A model generated the notes under the pieces. That model ran no database searches and was not told the DNA's origin. It saw only the letters and a list, made by a program, of their open reading frames with translations. Positions 43,697 to 53,015 of a DNA stretch of 64,000 nt are shown here, piece after piece. The stretch is from Pseudaeromonas aegiceratis (GTDB lineage: Bacteria; Pseudomonadota; Gammaproteobacteria; Enterobacterales; Aeromonadaceae): NCBI RefSeq assembly GCF_046254905.1, contig NZ_CP158016.1, positions 1,922,001 to 1,986,000 on the forward strand. Direction: 5' to 3'. The number at the start of each line of letters is the position of its first letter. Within the stretch, counting starts at the first letter, position 1. The position numbers were made by a program, and so were the translations under genes.

Positions 43697-44498
43697 CGTG
43701 ATAACTCATCTGCAACTGCCGACACAGGATCCCCGGTGCCGGATAGTCTTTCCCGCGCCAATGGCGCACCGGCACCAGCCCCATCAAGGCATTGGTCAAC
43801 CAAATCTCATCCGCCTGCGCCAATGCGTCAGGCCGCTCCCGTACCTCGTGCACGGGACAATGCCACTGTGCCAATTGCTTGAGGCACCAGGCCCGCATCA
43901 CCCCGGCCACACCGGCTTGGGCCAGATCCGGCGTAAACACCTGTTCCCCCTGGCGCCAGAACAGGTTGGCCGTCACGGCCTCCACCATCTGTCCCGCCAC
44001 GTCGCACACCAGCGCCTCATCCTGGCCTTGTGATTCCAACTCGGCCTTGAACAGCACCTGCTCCAGGCGGCCCAGGGTCTTGAGCCCCGCCAGCAGCGGG
44101 GACAGACCGAGACGCAGGCCGAGTTCACCCAGCGCTATGCCCTGCCGTTGCCATTGTCGGTAGTGTTCCGGATAGGGATGAAGGCTCAGGATCACCGTCG
44201 GGCTCAAACAGCCGACGGGACTGTAGCCACGCCCGCCCTGGCCGCGGGTGACGATGATCTTCATCACCCCCTCCTCCAGGCCGAGTGCCCGCGCCTGCAG
44301 GGCCGCCGACAGGGCGCAGAGATCCAGCGGCGGAAACGCCAGCCGCGTCAGGCTGGTCTGAATACGCGCCAGATGATAAGGCAGCAGACAGATCTGGCCC
44401 TGCAGCACGTGCAAGGTACTGAAGAAGCCATCACCCAGTGTCAATCCGCGATCCGCGGGGGAAAGTCCCGTCGCTTGGTTACCATCGAGCAGTTGCAT
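43674..44498 (-). CDS. pabC: 4-amino-4-deoxychorismate lyase (PabC)
   Basis: A 274-residue fold-type IV PLP enzyme releasing p-aminobenzoate for folate. Visible motifs are DRGLTLGDGFF, KIIVTRGQGGRGY, LKTLGRLEQVL, with the region of the PLP-binding lysine, and the TNALMGLVPV ending. It lies downstream of fabF but is separated from it by a terminator, and is followed by mltG, an order shared with many gammaproteobacteria. Confidence 0.95.
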   Translation of the reverse strand: MQLLDGNQATGLSPADRGLTLGDGFFSTLHVLQGQICLLPYHLARIQTSLTRLAFPPLDLCALSAALQARALGLEEGVMKIIVTRGQGGRGYSPVGCLSPTVILSLHPYPEHYRQWQRQGIALGELGLRLGLSPLLAGLKTLGRLEQVLFKAELESQGQDEALVCDVAGQMVEAVTANLFWRQGEQVFTPDLAQAGVAGVMRAWCLKQLAQWHCPVHEVRERPDALAQADEIWLTNALMGLVPVRHWRGKDYPAPGILCRQLQMSYHDDIKTKN

Positions 44499-44514
44499 TT
44501 TTTACCCATAAAAA

Positions 44515-44539
44515 AAGCCTGATACCAGGTACCAGGCTT
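44515..44539 (-). terminator. Intrinsic terminator after fabF
   Basis: The minus strand forms AAGCCTG / CAGGCTT around an 11-base loop that can itself partly pair, followed by TTTTTT. It lies 18 bp past the fabF stop and just before pabC, so some read-through into pabC may occur. Confidence 0.85.
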
Positions 44540-44556
44540 TTGCCATTTCAGCCGGA

Positions 44557-45798
44557 TCAGACGCGCTTGAAGATCAAGGATCCGTTGGTACCACCAAAGC
44601 CAAACGAGTTGGACAGAGCGTACTCGAAACTGGCGGGCTTGGCGACATTAGGCACCAAATCCACCTCGTATTCCAAGTCCGGATTCTCCAGATTGATGGT
44701 GGGCGGTGCCACCTGATCCCGCAGCGCCAACACGGTAATGATGGCCTCGATGGCCCCGGCCGCGCCCAACAGGTGACCCGTCATGGACTTGGTGGAGCTG
44801 ACCATCAGGTTTTGGGTATGCTCACCAAAGGTCTTCTTCACGGCACGCAGTTCGGCCAGATCACCCAGCGGCGTGGAGGTGCCGTGGGCATTGATGTAGC
44901 CGATGACGCTGGCATCCAGCTGGGCATCATTCAGGGCATTCACCATGGCCCGTGCCGCACCGGAACCATCTTCTGGCGGTGCCGTCATGTGGTTGGCGTC
45001 ACCGCTCATACCAAAGCCCACCAGTTCGGCGTAGATCTTGGCGCCACGGGCAACAGCATGTTCATAAGACTCCAGCACCACGACACCAGCGCCATCGCCC
45101 AGAACAAAACCATCCCGATCCTTGTCCCAGGGACGACTGGCCTGCTGCGGGGCATCATTACGGGTGGACAGCGCCTTGGCGGCGGCAAAGCCCCCCATCC
45201 CCATGGGCGTAGAGGCCTTCTCGGTACCACCAGCCACCATGACATCCGCATCACCATAGGCGATCATGCGGGCGGCAAAACCGATGGCATGTGTACCCGA
45301 GGTACAGGCGGTGGTGATGGCGATATTGGGACCACGCAGCCCCTTCATGATGGACAGGTGACCGGACGCCATGTTGATGATGGTGGACGGCACGAAGAAA
45401 GGGCTCAGCTTGCGGGGACCACCGGCCATCAGGCTGGTGTGGTTCTGCTCGATAAGCCCCAGGCCACCGATGCCGGAACCGATAGACACACCGCAACGGT
45501 GGGCATTGTCGTCGGTGATGGTCAGGCCGGAATCTTCCAGCGCCTGCATACCGGCCGCCACACCATACTGAATGAACAGATCCATCTTGCGCGCATCTTT
45601 CTTGCTGATGCCGAATGCCTCAGGATCGAAATCTTTAACCAGACCCGCAAACTTGGTTGGGAAGTCAGTGGTATCAAAGTGCTCGATGTTGGTGATGCCA
45701 CTCTGGCCCTTGAGCAGAGCCTGCCAGGAGAGTTCAGCACTGTTACCGACCGGAGACAACATACCCAGACCGGTCACCACAACTCTGCGTTTTGACAC
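44557..45798 (-). CDS. fabF: 3-oxoacyl-ACP synthase II (FabF)
   Basis: A 413-residue condensing enzyme for chain elongation in fatty-acid synthesis. The catalytic Cys lies in TTACTSGTHAIG, and the two His residues in NAHGTSTPLGD and TGHLLGAAGA. The end FGFGGTNGSLIF is typical. Length equals E. coli FabF. It follows acpP, with a terminator hairpin between them that probably lowers fabF expression relative to acpP. Confidence 0.98.
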   Translation of the reverse strand: MSKRRVVVTGLGMLSPVGNSAELSWQALLKGQSGITNIEHFDTTDFPTKFAGLVKDFDPEAFGISKKDARKMDLFIQYGVAAGMQALEDSGLTITDDNAHRCGVSIGSGIGGLGLIEQNHTSLMAGGPRKLSPFFVPSTIINMASGHLSIMKGLRGPNIAITTACTSGTHAIGFAARMIAYGDADVMVAGGTEKASTPMGMGGFAAAKALSTRNDAPQQASRPWDKDRDGFVLGDGAGVVVLESYEHAVARGAKIYAELVGFGMSGDANHMTAPPEDGSGAARAMVNALNDAQLDASVIGYINAHGTSTPLGDLAELRAVKKTFGEHTQNLMVSSTKSMTGHLLGAAGAIEAIITVLALRDQVAPPTINLENPDLEYEVDLVPNVAKPASFEYALSNSFGFGGTNGSLIFKRV

Positions 45799-45840
45799 AG
45801 GAAAGCCTCCGCGAGGAAAACAAAAAAAGAGATAAGAAAA

Positions 45841-45866
45841 CAGGAGCGGCCTATTGGCCGCTCCTG
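45841..45866 (-). terminator. Hairpin terminator/attenuator between acpP and fabF
   Basis: A 26-base hairpin, CAGGAGCGGCC / GGCCGCTCCTG around a 4-base TATT centre, lies 11 bp after the acpP stop and is followed on the minus strand by a T-rich stretch including seven Ts. It fits partial termination, leaving much more acpP than fabF message. Confidence 0.85.
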
Positions 45867-45877
45867 TCTACAGGGGA

Positions 45878-46114
45878 TTAGTCCTGATTGGAGGTGATGT
45901 AATCGACAGCAGCTTGAACAGTGGTGATCTTTTCAGCTTCTTCGTCAGGGATCTCAGTATCGAACTCTTCTTCCAGAGCCATGACCAGCTCAACGGTATC
46001 CAGAGAGTCAGCGCCCAGATCATCGACAAAAGAAGCTTCGGACTTAACGTCTTCTTCCTTAACGCCCAGCTGCTCGATGATGATTTTCTTTACGCGTTCT
46101 TCGATATTGCTCAT
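45878..46114 (-). CDS. acpP: Acyl carrier protein
   Basis: A 78-residue acidic four-helix protein that carries growing acyl chains. The phosphopantetheine attachment Ser37 lies in GADSLDTVEL. The sequence MSNIEERVKKIIIEQLGV is nearly that of E. coli AcpP. It has a GGAAAAT-type ribosome site and its own AT-rich 156-bp upstream region, where a separate strong promoter is likely. Confidence 0.99.
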   Translation of the reverse strand: MSNIEERVKKIIIEQLGVKEEDVKSEASFVDDLGADSLDTVELVMALEEEFDTEIPDEEAEKITTVQAAVDYITSNQD

Positions 46115-46270
46115 GACCTGAATTTTCCTTTAGATATACGCGATTGCGTGTCGTTGCTGTAGTGTATTCAATTAGTCGTACTTTGCAAGATCAATGGTTG
46201 TGGTCAAACCAGGAATTTAGAGCTATATCGCCCAAATTCCCAGGGGTTTTTTCCACGAATTATCCGTCGA

Positions 46271-47005
46271 TCACACCATGTACATGCCGCCATTCACATG
46301 CAGGGTTTCGCCATTGATATACCCGGCTTCCTCGGATGCCAAAAACAGCACGGCGGACGCAATTTCCTTCGGATCTCCCAGGCGGTTGGCCGGTACCTGG
46401 CTGAGAATGCCGGCCCGCTGCTCTTCGGTCAGCGCCTGGGTCATGTCCGTTTCAATAAAACCGGGTGCCACGGCATTGACCGTGATACCACGGGAGGCCA
46501 CTTCCCGGGCCAGCGACTTGGTAAAACCAATCAGACCGGCCTTGGCGGCGGCATAGTTGGTTTGACCGGCGTTGCCCATGGTGCCCACCACTGAGCCGAT
46601 GCTGACGATACGCCCCTGGCGCTTCTTCATCATGCTGCGCAACACCGGCTTGGTCAGGCGGTACAGGGAGGTGAGGTTGGTTTCGATGATGTCTTGCCAC
46701 TCCTCGTCCTTCATGCGCATCAGCAGGTTGTCGCGGGTGATGCCGGCATTGTTCACCAGCACATCCACCTCACCGAACTTCTCCTTGATGGCCTGGTACA
46801 GTTGTTCGACCGACTCGGCGCTGGTGACATTCAGCACCATGCCGCAACCAGCCTGTCCCAGATAGGCACCGATAGCGTCTGCGCCGGAGGCACTGGTGGC
46901 GGTCCCCACCACGGTTGCACCACGGGCCACGAAGGCCTCGGCAATGGCTCGGCCGATACCACGACTGGCACCGGTCACCAGCACAACTTTTCCTTCAAAG
47001 CTCAT
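46271..47005 (-). CDS. fabG: 3-oxoacyl-ACP reductase (FabG)
   Basis: A 244-residue NADPH-dependent short-chain dehydrogenase. The nucleotide motif is TGASRGIGRA, NNAG is present, and the catalytic Ser-Tyr-Lys is seen as GSVVG and YAAAKAG. Length equals E. coli FabG. It lies 11 bp after fabD with an AGGAGCG ribosome site. Confidence 0.98.
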   Translation of the reverse strand: MSFEGKVVLVTGASRGIGRAIAEAFVARGATVVGTATSASGADAIGAYLGQAGCGMVLNVTSAESVEQLYQAIKEKFGEVDVLVNNAGITRDNLLMRMKDEEWQDIIETNLTSLYRLTKPVLRSMMKKRQGRIVSIGSVVGTMGNAGQTNYAAAKAGLIGFTKSLAREVASRGITVNAVAPGFIETDMTQALTEEQRAGILSQVPANRLGDPKEIASAVLFLASEEAGYINGETLHVNGGMYMV

Positions 47006-47016
47006 GATCGCTCCTG

Positions 47017-47952
47017 TTACTTAAACATGTCCAGACAGGCCTGCAGAGAAGCCTGATCATTGATGGCGCCGCCCTCGACCCGCTTGTCGATGCGCTTGAC
47101 CAGACCAGTCAGCACCTTGCCAGGCCCCATCTCAATTTCGTAGGTCACATCGGCATTCGCCATGGTTTCAACCACTTCGGTCCAGCGAACCGGGCTAAAC
47201 AGCTGACGCACCAGGGCGTCGCGGATCCGGGCCGGGTCGGTTTCCTGAGCCACGTCCACGTTGTTGATCACCGGGATCTGCGGCGCCTTGATCTCGATGG
47301 CGGCCAGCGCCACGGCCAGCTTCTCCGCCGCCGGTTGCATCAGGGCACAGTGGGACGGCACGCTGACCGGCAGCGGCAGCGCCCGCTTGGCGCCGGAGGC
47401 CTTCATCAAGGCATTGGCGCGTTCCACCGCCTCCTTGTTACCGGCGATGACCACCTGACCGGGTGAGTTGAAGTTCACCGGTGCGACCACCTGATCCTCG
47501 GCAGCCTGCTGGCAGTTGGCGGCGATGGTCTCATTGTCCAGCCCTATGATGGCCGCCATGGCCCCTACCCCTTCGGGCACGGCATCCTGCATGGCGCGGC
47601 CACGCAGTTCCACCAGCTTGACGGCATCGGCAAAGGCCAGCGCGCCGGCACACACCAGCGCAGAGTATTCCCCCAGACTATGACCGGCCATCAGGGTCGG
47701 TTGCGGGCCACCCTGTTGCTGCCACAGGCGCCACAGCGCAACGGAGGCAGTCAGCAACGCCGGCTGGGTACGCCAGGTCTTGTTCAGATCCTCGGCCGGC
47801 CCATCAAGGACCAGGGACAGCAGATCGTAGCCCAAGGCTTCGCTGGCTTCGGCGAAGGTTTCGCTTACCACGGCATGTTGCTCCACCAGCTCGGCGAGCA
47901 TGCCCACGCTCTGGGACCCCTGACCGGGGAAGGCAATTGCAAACTTAGTCAT
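47017..47952 (-). CDS. fabD: Malonyl-CoA:ACP transacylase (FabD)
   Basis: A 311-residue acyltransferase that loads malonate on ACP. The nucleophile Ser lies in AGHSLGEYSAL, FPGQGSQSVGM begins the protein, and the catalytic His lies in SVPSHCALM. It lies 17 bp after fabH in the fabHDG operon. Confidence 0.98.
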   Translation of the reverse strand: MTKFAIAFPGQGSQSVGMLAELVEQHAVVSETFAEASEALGYDLLSLVLDGPAEDLNKTWRTQPALLTASVALWRLWQQQGGPQPTLMAGHSLGEYSALVCAGALAFADAVKLVELRGRAMQDAVPEGVGAMAAIIGLDNETIAANCQQAAEDQVVAPVNFNSPGQVVIAGNKEAVERANALMKASGAKRALPLPVSVPSHCALMQPAAEKLAVALAAIEIKAPQIPVINNVDVAQETDPARIRDALVRQLFSPVRWTEVVETMANADVTYEIEMGPGKVLTGLVKRIDKRVEGGAINDQASLQACLDMFK

Positions 47953-47969
47953 CGAATGTTTCCTTGTTA

Positions 47970-48929
47970 TTAATAGCGGATCAGAGCTGAACCCCAGGTA
48001 AAGCCACCACCAAATGCCTCCAGCAGCAGCAACTGGCCACGCTGGATGCGCCCATCGCGCACCCCGACATCCAGGGCGAGGGGCACGGAGGCGGCCGAGG
48101 TATTGCCGTGTTGGGCCAGGGTCAGGATCACCTGATCCATGGACATGCCCAGCTTACGGGCCGTGGCACTGATGATGCGTTGGTTGGCCTGGTGCGGCAC
48201 CAGCCAATCCAGCTCGGACTTATCTATGTCGTGGGCCGCCAGGGTCTCAGTGACGATCTCGCTCAGCCGGGTCACCGCCACCTTGAAGACGTCATTGCCC
48301 TTCATATACATGTAGGCATCACCGCTGGCCTCGGGCTGACCCCGCTTGGCCTGGGGCAGCTTGAGCAGCTCACCGTAACGACCGTCGGCATGCAGGTGGG
48401 TGGAGAGGATCCCCGGCGTCTCGGAGGGCCCCACCACCACGGCGCCCGCCCCATCACCAAAGATGATGATGGTGCCACGGTCCGCCGGATCGCAGGTGCG
48501 GGCCAGCACATCGGCCCCCACCACCAGGATATGACGGGCCGCCCCCGTTTTGACAAATTGATCCGCCACGCTCAGGGCATAGCTGAAGCCAGCACAGGCG
48601 GCTGACAGGTCGAAGGCGGGGATCCCCGGACAATCCAGCAAGCCTTGCAGCTCACAGGCCGCGGAAGGAAAGGCGTTGTCGGCACTGGTGGTGGCCAGGA
48701 TGATCATATCCAGATCGGCGGCCTGCAGTCCGGCCGCCTCCAGGGCATGCAGGGCAGCCACGTTGGACATGGTCACCACGTTTTCATCCACCGCGGCGAT
48801 GCGGCGCTCATGGATACCCGTGCGCTCTACGATCCACTCGTCACTGGTGTCCACCATCCGCTCGAGATCGGCATTGGTCCGTACCGTTTCGGGAACATAA
48901 CTGCCCGTTCCAAGAATTTTTGTAAACAT
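47970..48929 (-). CDS. fabH: 3-oxoacyl-ACP synthase III (FabH)
   Basis: A 319-residue enzyme that starts fatty-acid synthesis from acetyl-CoA and malonyl-ACP. The catalytic Cys lies in SAACAGFSYAL, His in PHQANQRII, and Asn in QHGNTSAASVP. The ATG at 48929 (MFTKILGTGSYVPE) matches the family start; an in-frame ATG 13 codons earlier overlaps plsX and lacks homology. Confidence 0.98.
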   Translation of the reverse strand: MFTKILGTGSYVPETVRTNADLERMVDTSDEWIVERTGIHERRIAAVDENVVTMSNVAALHALEAAGLQAADLDMIILATTSADNAFPSAACELQGLLDCPGIPAFDLSAACAGFSYALSVADQFVKTGAARHILVVGADVLARTCDPADRGTIIIFGDGAGAVVVGPSETPGILSTHLHADGRYGELLKLPQAKRGQPEASGDAYMYMKGNDVFKVAVTRLSEIVTETLAAHDIDKSELDWLVPHQANQRIISATARKLGMSMDQVILTLAQHGNTSAASVPLALDVGVRDGRIQRGQLLLLEAFGGGFTWGSALIRY

Positions 48930-48939
48930 AGGAATTCGA

Positions 48940-49959
48940 CTAGGCGCCTGTATAAGTGTGAGATTCAAATCGCTGCGCGATCTGGACGGGCAAACACCGG
49001 TCCACTTCGGCTATCGCTTGTTCAATTGCATTGAAAAATGCGCAAATTTCGGCCCGACCATGGCTCTTGATCACAATGCCCCGCAATCCTAGCAGACTTG
49101 CCCCATTATACTGGTCGGGGTTCAGGTGTGACAGCCGGCGCCGCATATAGCGCCGTAATAGCCATTGCAGCCAGTTGGCGTACGGGCTGCGCGTCTGGGC
49201 GCCTGACTGGCTCAGCAATCGGACCATGCCCTCGGCGGTTTTCAGCGCTATGTTGCCGACAAAGCCATCGCAGACAATCACATCCGCCTGGCCGGCAAAC
49301 AACGCATCCCCCTCGATGAAGCCGGTGTAGTTCACGCGAGCATCCACCGCCAAGCGTGCGGCGGCCTCCCGCACCTCCTCATTGCCCTTGTTTTGCTCCA
49401 CGCCAATGTTGAGCAAGGCCACCCTGGGGCGCGCTATGCCGTGCACCGACTCTGCCACCACACTGCCCATCAGGGCAAACTGATGCAGGTGTTCGGGCGT
49501 GCAATTCACGTTGGCCCCCAGATCCAGCAGCACAGACTTACCACCGGATACCGTGGGCAGACTGGTGGTCAAGGCGGGTCGTTCCACCCCGGGCACCAGC
49601 TTGAGCACATGGCGCGCCATGCCCATCAAGGCCCCGGTGTTGCCGGCGCTGACGCAGGCATGAGCCTCCCCGGCATGCAACAGATTGAGGGCAATCCGCA
49701 TGGAGGAGTCATTCAGGTGGCGCAGGGCATAGGCAGGCTTGTCATCCATGGTCACGACCTGACTGGCATGCACCAAACGGACGCGGGGATGATTGAAGAG
49801 TTGGTACTGCTGGAGATAGGGCTTGAGCTGCAACTCATCCCCCACCAGCAAGAGATTTAACTGGGGGTAAAGCGACAGTGCCTGCGCAGAGGCAGGCACT
49901 GTAACTGAGGGGCCATGATCGCCCCCCATGACATCTAACGCAATCGTCAGCGCAGACAA
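48940..49959 (-). CDS. plsX: Phosphate acyltransferase PlsX
   Basis: A 339-residue enzyme making acyl-phosphate from acyl-ACP for phospholipid synthesis. It begins with IALDVMGGDHGPSVTVPA and contains VSAGNTGALM and VVCDGFVGNIALK-like (VIVCDGFVGNIALKTAEG) stretches. The start appears to be TTG at 49959, since no ATG or GTG lies near the conserved N-terminus. It follows rpmF, as in most gammaproteobacteria. Confidence 0.96.
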   Translation of the reverse strand: MSALTIALDVMGGDHGPSVTVPASAQALSLYPQLNLLLVGDELQLKPYLQQYQLFNHPRVRLVHASQVVTMDDKPAYALRHLNDSSMRIALNLLHAGEAHACVSAGNTGALMGMARHVLKLVPGVERPALTTSLPTVSGGKSVLLDLGANVNCTPEHLHQFALMGSVVAESVHGIARPRVALLNIGVEQNKGNEEVREAAARLAVDARVNYTGFIEGDALFAGQADVIVCDGFVGNIALKTAEGMVRLLSQSGAQTRSPYANWLQWLLRRYMRRRLSHLNPDQYNGASLLGLRGIVIKSHGRAEICAFFNAIEQAIAEVDRCLPVQIAQRFESHTYTGA

Positions 49960-49981
49960 GGCGGTTTCAGCTTAATCGAGA

Positions 49982-50149
49982 TTAAGCAATAACCTTCTTG
50001 CCGCGATAGAAACCGTCAGCGGTTACATGGTGACGACGGTGAACTTCACCAGAAGTCTGATCCACGGTCAGCGCAGAGGCAGTCAGGGCATCGTGAGAAC
50101 GACGCATACCACGTCTGGCACGAGTTTTACGGTTCTGTTGTACGGCCAT
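49982..50149 (-). CDS. rpmF: Ribosomal protein bL32
   Basis: A 55-residue basic protein reading MAVQQNRKTRARRGMRRSHD at the N-terminus, the typical L32 start, and ending FYRGKKVIA. It is part of the large ribosomal subunit. It lies 19 bp after yceD and before plsX, the standard operon, and has an AGGAGT ribosome site. Confidence 0.98.
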   Translation of the reverse strand: MAVQQNRKTRARRGMRRSHDALTASALTVDQTSGEVHRRHHVTADGFYRGKKVIA

Positions 50150-50168
50150 CGACCTTACTCCTAATCAA

Positions 50169-50690
50169 TTACTTGTTTTTCAAACCATTGAGAACTGCAA
50201 ACGGATTGGGACGCTCATCAGCAGGCTCGATCTCCCCCCACGTCATGCTTCTGCCTGCCTGAGGACACACATCCAGGGGATGCATGGGCACTATGGGCAG
50301 GGCGAGGATGAACTCATCCTCCAGCACTTCGTACAGGTCGAACTCACCGTTTTCATCAAGCTCGATGGGCTCGTAAGCCTCCGGCAGCTCATCCACCACC
50401 GTATTTTTCAACAGTGGAGTATAAACAAATTCGATCTCACACCGATATTCGAACGCTTCATTGCAGCGTTGGCATTCAAGCTTGACCAGGGTATGGGCAG
50501 TACCCTGCATGATGGTCAAGCCTTGGGCATCAATACCAAACGACAATGCAGCCTCGACATCGGTGAGAACACCGACAGTCGACTCACCCAGTCTGATCAG
50601 CTTATCGGCTTCGGCAATCCCGACATAATCGAGACGCTTGGCCGCGCAACGGACCGGATCAATCTTAATGGGCAACTTCACCTTTTGCAT
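50169..50690 (-). CDS. yceD: YceD/DUF177 family protein (23S rRNA accumulation protein)
   Basis: A 173-residue DUF177 protein with the start MQKVKLPIKIDPVRCAAKRL, a zinc-like Cys pair in LVKLECQRCNEAF, and the acidic middle ELDENGEFDLYE. Members occur upstream of rpmF and affect 23S rRNA accumulation. The ATG at 50690 is chosen from homology; an ATG nine codons upstream is unlikely. It is divergent from maf. Confidence 0.93.
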   Translation of the reverse strand: MQKVKLPIKIDPVRCAAKRLDYVGIAEADKLIRLGESTVGVLTDVEAALSFGIDAQGLTIMQGTAHTLVKLECQRCNEAFEYRCEIEFVYTPLLKNTVVDELPEAYEPIELDENGEFDLYEVLEDEFILALPIVPMHPLDVCPQAGRSMTWGEIEPADERPNPFAVLNGLKNK

Positions 50691-50814
50691 AAGGCGCGCA
50701 TCATATAGACACTCCAATACAGAGTCAAAGGAAAAACAGGCGTTTTACAAAAAACAATGGACTTGCCGGCATCCTGACCTAACATCCAAGAAAACAGTGG
50801 CTTGGGAACACAAC

Positions 50815-51423
50815 ATGCACGCACCCATCATACTCGCCTCCACCTCCTTATACCGCCGGCAACTGCTGGCCAAAACCGGTCTGATCTTCAGCTGCCAAGC
50901 GCCGGAGATCGACGAAACCCCCTTCGCCGGTGAAGATGCCGCCGCCCTGGTACAGCGCCTGGCCAGGGAGAAGGCCTGCGCGGTCGCCCAGCAACATGAT
51001 CAAGGCTGGGTGATCGGCTCGGATCAGGTGTGTGTGCTGGACGGCCAGATCGTCGGCAAGCCCGGCTCTCACGAGCAGGCTTATCGCCAGCTGGCCCAGG
51101 CCAGTGGCCAGGTGGTGACCTTCTACACCGGCCTGTGCCTGCAGGACAGTACCAGCGGACGCCAGCAACTGCTGATGGAGCCCTTTGACGTGCATTTTCG
51201 CCGACTGACCCCCAGCCAGATCCAGCATTACCTGCAGCAGGAGCAGCCTTACGACTGTGCCGGCAGCTTCAAGAGCGAGGGGCTAGGCATCTGCCTGTTC
51301 GAGCGGCTATCGGGCCGGGACCCCAACACCCTGATCGGGCTGCCACTCATGGCCCTGATCGACATGTTGGCCAACTGGGGCCTGATGCTGCCGCTGCCGG
51401 TGGATCAACTAGGCGACGCCTGA
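50815..51423 (+). CDS. yceF: Maf-family nucleoside triphosphate pyrophosphatase (YceF)
   Basis: A 202-residue house-cleaning NTPase; the YceF branch hydrolyses m7GTP. Visible motifs are ILASTSLYRRQLL, the catalytic GSDQVCVLDG, KPGSHEQAY and the CAGSFKSEGLG block near the end. Homology begins at the ATG at 50815. It is divergent from yceD and convergent with the HAD phosphatase gene, whose stop follows directly. Confidence 0.95.
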   Translation: MHAPIILASTSLYRRQLLAKTGLIFSCQAPEIDETPFAGEDAAALVQRLAREKACAVAQQHDQGWVIGSDQVCVLDGQIVGKPGSHEQAYRQLAQASGQVVTFYTGLCLQDSTSGRQQLLMEPFDVHFRRLTPSQIQHYLQQEQPYDCAGSFKSEGLGICLFERLSGRDPNTLIGLPLMALIDMLANWGLMLPLPVDQLGDA

Positions 51424-52068
51424 TCACACCAGCTCCAGCAACGCCTCCATCCGCGAGATCACGGCCAGGGGTGCAAACTGGTTCAGCACGGACTCGTCAT
51501 GGACGCCCCAATCCACACCGATGCGGGCCATCCCCAGGTTGGCCGCCATCTCCATGTCGTAGCATGAGTCCCCCACCATGACGGCCTGCTCCAACGGCAC
51601 ATTGAGCTGAGCCAGCAACTGCTCCAACATCATGGGGTCCGGCTTGGAACGCGCCTCATCGGCACCGCGGCTGGCGTGAAACAGCTGGCTAAAACCCGTC
51701 TCAGCCAGCACCCGGTCCAGGCCGGCCCGCGCCTTGCCGGTGGCCACCGCCAGCAGATGACCCCGGGCGGCCAACTGCTGCAGGGTCTGGCTCACGCCGG
51801 CAAACAGCGGTGTGGGAGTGGGATCATCGTGTATGTATTGCTGTCGGTACGCCTGCAACAGCTGCTGATAGGCCGGCTCATCCAGTGGGCCAAACAGACG
51901 CGGCAAGGCTTCCTGCAGGCTGAGCCCGACTATGTTGCGCACGGCCTCCGCGGCGGGCACGGGACGCGCTACCTGCCGGGCCGCAGACTGCATGCTGGAG
52001 ACAATCCGCCCCACCGAGTTCATCAGGGTACCGTCCCAATCGAAGATCACCAGCTCAAAGCGTCTCAT
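51424..52068 (-). CDS. HAD-family phosphatase (phosphoglycolate phosphatase-like)
   Basis: A 214-residue HAD-IA hydrolase. Motif I is FDWDGTL with both Asp residues, motif II lies in AVATGK, motif III is SKPDP, and motif IV is VGDSCYDMEMA. A helical cap lies between motifs I and II. It overlaps rluC as ATGA, a conserved pairing in gammaproteobacteria. The substrate is not known from sequence. Confidence 0.92.
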   Translation of the reverse strand: MRRFELVIFDWDGTLMNSVGRIVSSMQSAARQVARPVPAAEAVRNIVGLSLQEALPRLFGPLDEPAYQQLLQAYRQQYIHDDPTPTPLFAGVSQTLQQLAARGHLLAVATGKARAGLDRVLAETGFSQLFHASRGADEARSKPDPMMLEQLLAQLNVPLEQAVMVGDSCYDMEMAANLGMARIGVDWGVHDESVLNQFAPLAVISRMEALLELV

Positions 52069-53015
52069 GCCTTGCGCTCCAGGCGATCCAGCAGGGCCTG
52101 CAGATGGGGATCCAGCGGCGCCTCCACGCTCACCATCTCCCCGGTCACCGGGTGTTCGAAGGTCAAGCGACTGGCGTGCAGGAACAGGCGCTGCAGCCCC
52201 GCCTCCCGCATCCGCTGATCAAAACCCGCCTCGCCGTACTTGTCGTCGCAGGCAATCGGATGGCCGGCGTGGGCCGTATGCACCCGGATCTGGTGGGTCC
52301 GCCCGGTGACCGGGCTGGCTTCGATCAGGGTCGCATCGGCAAAGTTGCGCATGATCCGAAAACGCGTCTCGGAGGGCTTGCCCTCGGCATTGACCCGCAC
52401 AATACGCTCGCCGGACTGCAGCACGTTTTTCAAGAGCGGTGCCGTGATCACCTTGACGTGGGCCTGCCACTGACCACGAACCAGGGCCAGATACTGCTTG
52501 CGCATGGTCTTGACCCGCAGCTGCTCATGCAGATGCTTGAGCACACTGCGTTTCTTGGCGATGAGCAGGCAGCCGGAGGTATCGCGATCCAGCCGGTGCA
52601 CCAGCTCCATGAAGCGCGCATCGGGCCGCAACGCCCGCAGGCCTTCGATCACGCCGAAGCTCAGGCCGCTGCCACCGTGCACCGCCATGCCAGCCGGCTT
52701 GTTCAGCACGATCAGACCCTCGTCCTCCAGCAGGATCTGGCCTTCCAGCGCCTGGATGCTGCTGAGCTTGGCGGAGGGCAAGGCATTCTCTTCGGCCAGC
52801 CGCAGCGGCGGCACCCGCACCTCATCACCGACGCAGAGCTTGTACTCAGGTTTTATCCGCTTTTTGTTAACCCGCACCTCACCCTTACGCAAAATGCGAT
52901 AAATGAGACTTTTCGGGACGCCCTTGAGCTGAGTCTTGAGAAAATTGTCGATGCGTTGCCCCTCTTGCTCAGCCTCTATGGTGAGGAGCTGCACCCGGTT
53001 GTTTACTGTGTTCAT
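52065..53015 (-). CDS. rluC: 23S rRNA pseudouridine synthase RluC
   Basis: A 316-residue pseudouridine synthase acting on 23S rRNA positions 955, 2504 and 2580 in E. coli. An S4 RNA-binding domain (about residues 14-75) precedes the catalytic RluA-type domain, with the catalytic Asp in MELVHRLDRDTSGCLL and the later HQIRVH. The start MNTVNNRVQLL at 53015 fits the family. It is divergent from rne, as in E. coli. Confidence 0.96.
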   Translation of the reverse strand: MNTVNNRVQLLTIEAEQEGQRIDNFLKTQLKGVPKSLIYRILRKGEVRVNKKRIKPEYKLCVGDEVRVPPLRLAEENALPSAKLSSIQALEGQILLEDEGLIVLNKPAGMAVHGGSGLSFGVIEGLRALRPDARFMELVHRLDRDTSGCLLIAKKRSVLKHLHEQLRVKTMRKQYLALVRGQWQAHVKVITAPLLKNVLQSGERIVRVNAEGKPSETRFRIMRNFADATLIEASPVTGRTHQIRVHTAHAGHPIACDDKYGEAGFDQRMREAGLQRLFLHASRLTFEHPVTGEMVSVEAPLDPHLQALLDRLERKA

